From: Deltaproteobacteria bacterium
GTDB lineage: Bacteria; Desulfobacterota; DSM-4660; Desulfatiglandales; HGW-15
Direction: 5' to 3'
Assembly (NCBI GenBank): GCA_016926135.1
Contig: JAFGPH010000565.1
Location: 1 to 11,207 of the forward strand
DNA length: 11,207 nucleotides
Position numbers and translations under genes: made by a program. Positions 5,919-11,207 of this stretch are shown piece after piece; the first letter of the stretch is position 1; every line of letters starts with the position of its first letter. The notes under the pieces were generated by a model. It made no database searches. It worked only from the letters and a program-made list of their open reading frames with translations, and was not told where the DNA came from.

Positions 5919-6566
5919 ATGCACATTGCAGATATTGCCGAATGGATTCTCAAGATACCCGTGCTCCTCTTTGCCGTCACCGTGCATGAGTACGCCCACG
6001 GAAAAGCCGCCTACTCCCTTGGGGACCCGACGGCGAAACTTGCCGGGAGGCTGACCTTCAATCCCGTGTCGCACATCGATCCCATGGGTGCGATAGCCCT
6101 GTTTCTCTTCAATTTCGGGTGGGCAAAGCCCGTACCCGTGAACCCCGCATATTTCAAAAACCGCAGGAAAGACGTCATCTTCATGTCTCTCAGCGGCCCA
6201 GCGGCCAATTTGGCCGCGGCCTTCGTCACGGGAATCCTCATTCGCTATTTTCTTCTGCCCTCGGAGATCTACCTGAAGGTGCTCCTCTACATGCTCCTCA
6301 TGAATCTGGGGCTGGGCCTCTTCAATCTTATCCCCCTTCCACCCCTGGACGGCTCTCACGTCCTGGAAAACCTGATGCCTGCCGACCTGGCGGCCAGGTA
6401 CCGCTCCATCGGTCGATACGGCCCGCTCTTCCTGCTGGGCATCGTGCTGCTGGACCGGATCGCCCACACCGGCATCCTGGGGAGCATCCTCACCTCCCCC
6501 ATGATCGCACTGGCCCACTTCTTTGCGGGTGACAATCTTTTCCGGATCATTCGGTTTCTGCAATAG
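5919..6566 (+). CDS. Site-2-protease-like membrane metallopeptidase (peptidase M50)
   Basis: An integral membrane zinc protease of 215 residues. The zinc motif HEYAH (H23-E24-x-x-H27) lies in the first membrane helix. The second hallmark, LIPLPPLDGSHV (138-148), supplies the third metal ligand D144 of the conserved N-P-D-G-type motif. Between them are GPAANL (93-98) and several hydrophobic helices, giving about five or six membrane segments. There is no PDZ domain, so it belongs to the compact M50 subgroup common in bacteria. Family members cut transmembrane substrates inside the bilayer; the substrate here is unknown. ATG 5919 has GGAG seven bases upstream. The gene is divergent from MEMO and convergent with the DUF2284 gene, and ends at a strong hairpin. 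Confidence 0.95.
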   Translation: MHIADIAEWILKIPVLLFAVTVHEYAHGKAAYSLGDPTAKLAGRLTFNPVSHIDPMGAIALFLFNFGWAKPVPVNPAYFKNRRKDVIFMSLSGPAANLAAAFVTGILIRYFLLPSEIYLKVLLYMLLMNLGLGLFNLIPLPPLDGSHVLENLMPADLAARYRSIGRYGPLFLLGIVLLDRIAHTGILGSILTSPMIALAHFFAGDNLFRIIRFLQ

Positions 6567-6652
6567 AAAGGTGCAAGGTCCAGGGTCCAAGGTTCAAGGT
6601 CTCTTCAATGAGTTCCGCTTTTCCTTGAGCCTTGCGCCTTGCACCTTTTTTT
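6567..6652. terminator. Bidirectional terminator built of heptamer-phased inverted repeats (copy 2)
   Basis: The outer arms AAAGGTGCAAGG (6567-6578) and CCTTGCACCTTT (6637-6648) are perfect complements. The inner arms GGTTCAAGG (6591-6599) and CCTTGAGCC (6623-6631) pair with one wobble. A run of seven T (6646-6652) follows on the + strand, so this should end the M50 transcript; the minus-strand tail is less T-rich. The left arm is four 7-base units: GGTGCAA at 6570, GGTCCAG at 6577, GGTCCAA at 6584, GGTTCAA at 6591. The right arm is three: CCTTGAG at 6623, CCTTGCG at 6630, CCTTGCA at 6637. It fills the gap between two convergent genes. Confidence 0.8.
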
Positions 6653-7199
6653 ATTCCACCAGCATCAGACAGTAGTTGTTCTGGGTCTCGGTCTTTTCCC
6701 TCAGGGGTTGGATGAAAAAACCGTTGTTCCGGGCCGTCTGATAGACATCAATGCCGCAGGCTTCCATGGAAGGCCTTGCCCTGCTTCCGAAATGACAGCC
6801 CACTCCCGTCATCTTGGCGCACTCCTGACACAGATCGCAGGGACCCGCAAGAAGCACGAATGCCTTGTGAAAGCCGTCCTTGAACATTTCTCCTTCCAGA
6901 TCCACCAGGGACCGAAAGAGCTTCTGGAGCAGGTCTCTTCTGCCTTTCCCGGGCCTCTTCTCCGCGATGATGTGGAAGAGAATGGATCGATCATACGAAT
7001 CCAGAATCTTCCTCATCTCCTCCGGCCGCGGGGTGTCGGGAGGGCAGCAGTATCCCTTTCCAAAACGCACGCACCCGAACTGACACTTCAGCCTGACCCA
7101 CGGCGCAGTGACGACGCTGCCGGGGTGAACCACCTTGGCCTCCACGCCCCCGGCAACGGTGATTCGGCTCCAGTATTGTTCAAGATCCCCCTCGTCCAT
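6651..7199 (-). CDS. DUF2284 cysteine-rich metal-binding protein
   Basis: The 182-residue protein has the cysteine layout of the DUF2284 family of predicted metal-binding proteins: C39 and C43, then CCPP at 51-54, a central helical region, and CDLCQEC (C121, C124, C127) followed by C135 and the RPSMEACGIDV segment (142-152, with C148). The spacing C-x2-C-x2-C-x7-C suggests an iron-sulfur cluster or zinc site, which is inference. The biochemical role is unknown; the family is common in anaerobes. ATG 7199 follows GGGAGGAG closely. It is the last gene of the three-gene minus-strand unit, starting 13 bases after arfB ends, and finishes at the shared hairpin. Confidence 0.9.
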   Translation of the reverse strand: MDEGDLEQYWSRITVAGGVEAKVVHPGSVVTAPWVRLKCQFGCVRFGKGYCCPPDTPRPEEMRKILDSYDRSILFHIIAEKRPGKGRRDLLQKLFRSLVDLEGEMFKDGFHKAFVLLAGPCDLCQECAKMTGVGCHFGSRARPSMEACGIDVYQTARNNGFFIQPLREKTETQNNYCLMLVE

Positions 7200-7212
7200 A
7201 ACTCCTCCCTTC

Positions 7213-7632
7213 TCAGAAATCCAGCCCCGTTGTCCTCCGTCTCAGTTTCGCGGCACCGCGAAGGCGCTTCGACTCGAGTCTTCTCTCCTTGGAAGCCGCG
7301 GTAGGCCGGGTTCGGCGCCTGGGTTTCGGCCTCCTGGATGCCCTCGCCACCCACTCCGCCAATCGTTCCCTTGCGTCCCGCCGGTTTCGCTCCTGAGTTC
7401 GATAGCGCCCTGCCTCGATGACGAGCACGCCTTCCCCGGTGACCCTCTTCCCTCCGAGTCGAATGAGCCTTTCCTTCACCTCCTCAGACAGCGAGGACGA
7501 ACGAAGGATATCGAAGCGCAATTGAACCGCCGTAGAGACCTTGTTGACATTTTGCCCGCCGGGTCCCGAGGCACGCACAAACGATTCATGAATTTCGCTT
7601 TCCTTTATCCTGACGGTTCTTCGCAAGTCCAT
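7213..7632 (-). CDS. arfB: Alternative ribosome-rescue factor ArfB (peptidyl-tRNA hydrolase, YaeJ-like)
   Basis: ArfB enters the A site of ribosomes stalled on broken messages and releases the nascent chain without a stop codon. The catalytic GGQ is seen in RASGPGGQNVNK (G25-G26-Q27), in the release-factor-like domain. The C-terminus is a strongly basic tail, with RRRTRPTAASKERRLESK matching the part that enters the mRNA channel. The length is 139 residues, against about 140 in E. coli. The second in-frame ATG (7632) is chosen because MDLRRTVRIKESEI aligns with the family N-terminus. The upstream ATG at 7650 has GGAGG only one base away and adds six residues; it remains possible. There is no RF1/RF2 codon-recognition domain, so it is not a standard release factor. 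It sits between a small lipoprotein gene and the DUF2284 gene in a tight unit. Confidence 0.93.
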   Translation of the reverse strand: MDLRRTVRIKESEIHESFVRASGPGGQNVNKVSTAVQLRFDILRSSSLSEEVKERLIRLGGKRVTGEGVLVIEAGRYRTQERNRRDARERLAEWVARASRRPKPRRRTRPTAASKERRLESKRLRGAAKLRRRTTGLDF

Positions 7633-7675
7633 CCTGGGCCTTTCGAACATTCCTCCAGGCCGGTTGGGTCCCGGT

Positions 7676-7897
7676 CTATTTCCCTTCCAACGCCTTCAGT
7701 CTCTCCGACGCCTTCCCGGCCACTGCGCTTTCGGCATGTTTTTCCAGGATTTCCCTGTAGAGTTTCTTGGCGTGGGGATAGTTCTTCTGCAGTTCCTCAA
7801 ACTGCGCGGTCTCGTAGATCTCTTCCGCCTTTTTTCCCGAACACCCTGAAAAGGCCAAAATGAGACCCAGGCTCAAAACTGGAAAAAGCTTTCGCAT
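7676..7897 (-). CDS. Small lipoprotein with a tetratricopeptide-like helical pair
   Basis: The 73-residue precursor starts with MRKLFPVLSLGLILAFSGC, a short lipoprotein signal peptide ending at the lipidated C19. The +2 Ser favours outer-membrane sorting by the rule known from E. coli. The mature part of about 55 residues resembles a single TPR-type helical pair (YETAQFEELQKNYPHAKKLY, then REILEKHAESAVAGKASERL), as in small YfiO-like proteins. The partner and role are unknown. ATG 7897 is preceded by GGAGGCTGGAGAC. It is the first gene of the unit with arfB, ending about 25 bases before the longest possible arfB start. Nothing explains functionally why it precedes a ribosome-rescue gene. Confidence 0.85.
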   Translation of the reverse strand: MRKLFPVLSLGLILAFSGCSGKKAEEIYETAQFEELQKNYPHAKKLYREILEKHAESAVAGKASERLKALEGK

Positions 7898-7918
7898 CGT
7901 CTCCAGCCTCCGGGCGAT

Positions 7919-7947
7919 AGTATATCAGAAAGAGATTTTCTTGGGAA
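7919..7947 (-). promoter_or_regulatory. Probable promoter of the lipoprotein-arfB-DUF2284 unit
   Basis: On the minus strand TTCCCA (complement of 7942-7947) and TATACT (complement of 7919-7924, five of six matches) are 17 bases apart. Transcription would start close to 7912, leaving a short leader with the ribosome-binding site before ATG 7897. Confidence 0.5.
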
Positions 7948-8023
7948 TCCACAGGCCAATAGGCACAAGGTGGGAACCTATCGAGATAGCACCTTATGGG
8001 TGTGATCTGCCTTGGCTTTGTCC

Positions 8024-8053
8024 TTGACACACAAACCCGCATTTTCATAAAGT
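8024..8053 (+). promoter_or_regulatory. Possible promoter of the pyruvate phosphate dikinase gene
   Basis: A perfect TTGACA (8024-8029) is followed by CATAAA (8046-8051, 16-base spacer) or TAAAGT (8048-8053, 18-base spacer); each matches TATAAT at four of six positions. Transcription from here would give a leader of about 220 bases. The 386-base gap from 7898 to 8283 holds this promoter, the promoter of the opposite unit and the palindromic repeat at 8115-8181. I see no credible gene or riboswitch in it. Confidence 0.45.
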
Positions 8054-8114
8054 CAGATACTCTCGGCGCAACCGGGACTTATTCACCGTTTCATATTTAC
8101 TCCGGGCATTCGTC

Positions 8115-8181
8115 ATGCCGGACTGGATCCCCGCCGAAAACGGGATCTTCGGCCGGCATCCGGAAGGTGTCGGGTTCCGAC
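8115..8181. repeat. Palindromic repeat element in the ppdK leader
   Basis: The outer arms ATGCCGG (8115-8121) and CCGGCAT (8153-8159) are perfect complements. Inside them GCCGAA (8133-8138) and TTCGGC (8148-8153) form a second inverted repeat. A small hairpin GTCGG-GTT-CCGAC (8169-8181) follows. The composition, with GTCATGCCGG followed by GATCCCCGCC, looks like the dispersed extragenic palindromes common in related genomes, but only one copy lies in this window. It would be part of the ppdK leader if the upstream promoter is used. Confidence 0.5.
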
Positions 8182-8283
8182 TTTCTCCGGCACGACGGCG
8201 GGTACAATCGATGATGCGACGGTTGATACCTGCAGGAATGACTGCTCACCTTTGGCAAACACTTTTCTCTTGGGAGGGCCACA

Positions 8284-11207
8284 ATGGCTAAATACGTATA
8301 TGCTTTCGGCGGCGGCAAAGCGGACGGAAATGAATCCATGAAGGATCTTCTGGGCGGAAAAGGGGCGAATCTTGCTGAGATGGCAGGGCACCCGAACCTT
8401 AGGCTGCCCGTGCCGCCCGGCTTCACGATTACAACGGAGGTCTGCACCTATTTCTACGATCACAACCGGAACTACCCCAAGGAACTGGTCGCCCAGGTTG
8501 ACGCCGCCCTCGCGCGGATCGAAAAACTCATGGGCAGGAAATTCGGCGATCCCCTCAACCCGCTGCTCGTCTCGGTGCGTTCCGGCGCGCGAAAATCCAT
8601 GCCCGGCATGATGGAGACCGTCCTGAACATCGGCCTCAACGAGCGGACGATCCAGGGATTGATTGAGAAGGCGGGGAGTTCTCGCTTCGCCTTCGACGCC
8701 TACCGAAGGCTGATCATGATGTATGCCGACGTCGTCATGGAGAAGGCTGCAGGCATTGAGCCCAAAGGCGGCAAAGGGATCCGCAAAATACTCGATGAGC
8801 GGCTGGGCCATTTCAAGCAGGAAAAAGGATATGCGAGCGACACGGATATGACCTCCGAGGACCTCAAGGTTTTGATCGCGGAATTCAAGGAGACTATTCG
8901 AAGGGTCCTCGGCAAAACCTTTCCCGAAGATCCGCACGAGCAGCTGTGGGGCGGCATCGGTGCGGTCTTTCAGAGCTGGAACGGAAAGCGGGCCGTCGAA
9001 TATCGGCGCATCGAGCGAATCCCCGACGCCTGGGGCACGGCGGTCACGGTGCAGGCGATGGTTTTCGGAAACATGGGCGAGACTTCCGCGACCGGGGTCG
9101 CCTTCACCCGGAATCCCGGAAACGGTGAAAACCAGTTTTACGGTGAGTACCTCATCAATGCGCAAGGGGAGGATGTGGTCGCCGGCATTCGAACCCCTGC
9201 CCCGATTAACGGATACTCCAAAAACGATCAAAGCCGGCATCTGCCCACCCTCGAGTCCGCCATGCCAAAACTGTACAAAGAGCTTTTCACGATCCAGAAA
9301 CGACTCGAGAAGCACTACCGGGACATGCAGGACATCGAATTCACCATCGAGAACGGCGTGCTGTACATGCTCCAGTGTCGCGTAGGAAAACGCAACGGCG
9401 TGGCCGCGGCCCGCATGGCCACGGAGATGCATAAAGAGCGTCTGATCGACGCCAAGACCGCCGTCATGCGCGTCGGCCCGAACCAACTGGTGGAATTGCT
9501 GCTTCCCATGCTGGATCCGGCTGCGGAGAAAACCACGCCGCCCATTGCAAAGGGGCTTCCGGCAGGTCCGGGCGGTGCCAAGGGCCGCGTGGTCTTCACG
9601 TCTCAGGACGCAGTGGAATGGGCATCCAGGGGTGAGAAGGTCATCCTCGTGCGGGAGGAGACTTCTCCGGAAGATGTGGACGGCATGCACAAGTCCCAGG
9701 CGATCCTGACCTCCAAGGGCGGAATGACATCCCACGCAGCCCTGGTCGCACGCGGATGGGGAAAGTGCTGCATCGTCGGATGCGGGGAGATCGAAGTGGA
9801 AGCCGATTTCTTCAGGACCAAAGACGGTGAAGCGATCCGGGAGGGCGAGTGGATTTCGCTGAACGGGACCAAGGGCCTCGTTTACAAGGGGAGCCTTCCG
9901 CTGGTCGATGTGGACATGGAGCACAACCAGGCTTACAGAGACCTCATGGTCCTTTGCGACCGGCTTCGCAGGCTCAGGATCCGCACCAACGCGGATACGC
10001 CGAAGGATACGGCCAGGGCCGTGCAGTTCGGGGCCGAGGGCATCGGACTCTTTCGGACCGAGCACATGTTCTACGGCGAGGGTAGCGACAAACCCCTCTT
10101 CCTGCTCCGCAAGATGATCATGAGCAAGACACTGGAGGAGCGGAAGAAGGCCCTGGACGAGCTTTCAGCCTACGTGAAGGCCGACGTGAAGGCCACCATG
10201 GAGGTGCTGAACGGATACCCGATCACCATCCGGCTCCTGGATCCGCCCCTGCACGAGTTCGTCCCGCATCACGAGGATAAGCTTGCAGCCCTGGCCTCCG
10301 AGCTTGGAATCCCGGTGGAGGAAGCACGCAAGCGCGGAGAAGACCTGCGGGAAAGCAACCCCATGCTGGGGCACCGGGGCGTCCGGCTCGGCATTACCTA
10401 TCCCGAGGTATCGGAGATGCAGGTGCGCGCCATTTTCGAGGCGGCCGGAGAGCTGATCCGGGACGGGAAAAAGGCCATGCCCGAGATCATGATCCCCGTA
10501 ACAGGCACCGTCGCTGAGCTCACCCACCAGAAGAAAATCGTGGACAGGGTTTATGCGGAGGTGTGCGGGAAGCTTGGCCTGAAACGCATCCCATACCTGT
10601 ATGGCACCATGATCGAGATCCCGCGCGCGGCTCTTACCGCGGGCAGGATGGCCGAGGTTGCGGAGTTTTTCTCCTATGGGACCAATGATCTCACCCAGAT
10701 GGGCTTCGGGTTTTCCCGAGACGACATCGGGGGTTTTCTTCCCGATTACCTGAACGAAAAGATCCTCCCGGACGACCCCTTTCAGACCATTGATCAGGAG
10801 GGCATCGGCGAATTGATCAAGCTGGGCATCGAGCGCGGGCGCGCCACCCGACCCAAGCTCAAGGTGGGAATCTGCGGGGAGCACGGCGGGGATCCGGACT
10901 CCGTCAAGTTCTGTCATAAAGTCGGCATGGATTATGTTTCCTGCTCCCCCTTCCGGGTCCCCATCGCCCGCCTTGCCGCTGCGCAGGTTGTGGTGGAGGA
11001 AGAGGCAGCCAAGAAACCGGTGCCGAAGGAGAAGGCTGCCGTAAAGAAAGTCCCTCCCAAGGCGCTACCCAAGGCGAAACCCGGAAGGGCTGCCGGGAAG
11101 GGAACGAAAAAAACCACACCCGAGAAGGCCGTTGCCAAGTCTGCGCCGAGGAAGCCGGCGAAAAAGGGGATGATGAAGGCAAAGGCAGGGGCACGAAAGA
11201 ACGTAAA
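8284..11207 (+). CDS. ppdK: Pyruvate, phosphate dikinase with basic C-terminal tail, 3' end cut off by window edge
   Basis: The enzyme interconverts pyruvate + ATP + Pi and PEP + AMP + PPi in the cytoplasm, linking glycolysis and gluconeogenesis. 974 codons are visible with no stop. The N-terminal ATP-grasp domain shows LLGGKGANLAEM and SVRSGARKSMPGMMET (ATP-binding R99). The swivelling phosphohistidine domain has GGMTSHAALVARG with catalytic H484; T482 is the residue type targeted by PPDK regulatory kinases. The C-terminal PEP/pyruvate barrel shows GAEGIGLFRTEHMF, NPMLGHRGVRL, the FSYGTNDLTQM segment and VGICGEHGGDP with catalytic C864. The usual family end is near SPFRVPIARLAAAQ (about residue 901); here at least 73 further residues follow, almost all Lys, Ala, Pro, Gly, Arg and Val. 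ATG 8284 follows GGGAGGG by five bases. Identification is certain; the tail function is unknown. Confidence 0.97.
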   Translation, partial: MAKYVYAFGGGKADGNESMKDLLGGKGANLAEMAGHPNLRLPVPPGFTITTEVCTYFYDHNRNYPKELVAQVDAALARIEKLMGRKFGDPLNPLLVSVRSGARKSMPGMMETVLNIGLNERTIQGLIEKAGSSRFAFDAYRRLIMMYADVVMEKAAGIEPKGGKGIRKILDERLGHFKQEKGYASDTDMTSEDLKVLIAEFKETIRRVLGKTFPEDPHEQLWGGIGAVFQSWNGKRAVEYRRIERIPDAWGTAVTVQAMVFGNMGETSATGVAFTRNPGNGENQFYGEYLINAQGEDVVAGIRTPAPINGYSKNDQSRHLPTLESAMPKLYKELFTIQKRLEKHYRDMQDIEFTIENGVLYMLQCRVGKRNGVAAARMATEMHKERLIDAKTAVMRVGPNQLVELLLPMLDPAAEKTTPPIAKGLPAGPGGAKGRVVFTSQDAVEWASRGEKVILVREETSPEDVDGMHKSQAILTSKGGMTSHAALVARGWGKCCIVGCGEIEVEADFFRTKDGEAIREGEWISLNGTKGLVYKGSLPLVDVDMEHNQAYRDLMVLCDRLRRLRIRTNADTPKDTARAVQFGAEGIGLFRTEHMFYGEGSDKPLFLLRKMIMSKTLEERKKALDELSAYVKADVKATMEVLNGYPITIRLLDPPLHEFVPHHEDKLAALASELGIPVEEARKRGEDLRESNPMLGHRGVRLGITYPEVSEMQVRAIFEAAGELIRDGKKAMPEIMIPVTGTVAELTHQKKIVDRVYAEVCGKLGLKRIPYLYGTMIEIPRAALTAGRMAEVAEFFSYGTNDLTQMGFGFSRDDIGGFLPDYLNEKILPDDPFQTIDQEGIGELIKLGIERGRATRPKLKVGICGEHGGDPDSVKFCHKVGMDYVSCSPFRVPIARLAAAQVVVEEEAAKKPVPKEKAAVKKVPPKALPKAKPGRAAGKGTKKTTPEKAVAKSAPRKPAKKGMMKAKAGARKNV

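Noticed and set aside
5850..6590. Minus-strand 246-codon open frame opposite the M50 peptidase
   Set aside because: Antisense to an unmistakable HExxH/LDG peptidase; the translation is His/Gln/Glu-rich with no domain.
7996..8214. Plus-strand 72-codon open frame in the ppdK leader
   Set aside because: Most of it is translated palindromic repeat; no ribosome-binding site and no family resemblance.
8113..10065. Minus-strand open frame of 650 codons opposite ppdK
   Set aside because: It lies antisense to a certain PPDK gene and its translation is Gly/His/Asp-rich low-complexity text without family motifs, as expected from GC-rich third positions of the true gene.
10165..10917. Minus-strand 250-codon open frame opposite the 3' half of ppdK
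   Set aside because: Same cause: the codon bias of the sense gene; no ribosome-binding site or recognisable domain.

Overview
The window looks like chromosomal DNA from an anaerobic, moderately GC-rich bacterium, most likely of the former Deltaproteobacteria (Desulfobacterota). That placement is inference. It rests on the gene mix (a MEMO-family protein, a DUF2284 protein, pyruvate phosphate dikinase, a sensor-less histidine kinase with a bare receiver protein) and on heptamer-phased stem-loops between genes. No 16S gene, phage, IS element or CRISPR array is visible.

Layout, left to right. (1) The 3' part of a Fic-family AMP-transferase gene (+) runs in from the left edge. (2) On the minus strand, a 464-codon gene of unrecognised family runs directly into a tRNA-Arg(TCT); its stop codon lies inside the tRNA. 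(3) A 94-bp divergent region with a nested palindrome and mirrored -35-like boxes separates that gene from a PAC2-family gene (+). (4) A tiny His-rich helical protein (-) converges on the PAC2 gene across a heptamer-phased inverted repeat. (5) A single-domain response regulator (+) and a soluble histidine kinase (-) converge with only 10 bp between them. The kinase lies downstream of, and probably shares a transcript with, a MEMO/AmmeMemoRadiSam-B gene. (6) Divergently from MEMO runs an M50 site-2-protease-like membrane peptidase (+). (7) A compact minus-strand operon follows: small lipoprotein, ArfB peptidyl-tRNA hydrolase, then the DUF2284 cysteine-rich protein. It ends at a second heptamer-phased hairpin shared with the M50 gene. 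(8) Pyruvate phosphate dikinase (+) follows a roughly 386-bp leader containing a palindromic repeat and runs off the right edge with a histone-H1-like Lys/Ala/Pro tail.

Most of this is ordinary housekeeping and signalling content. I did not find a clear multi-gene defence or other novel system. The points most worth a second look are the two heptamer-phased hairpins with matching architecture, the CDS/tRNA overlap that should let RNase P cut the message before its stop codon, the basic tail on PPDK, and the convergent kinase/receiver pair.
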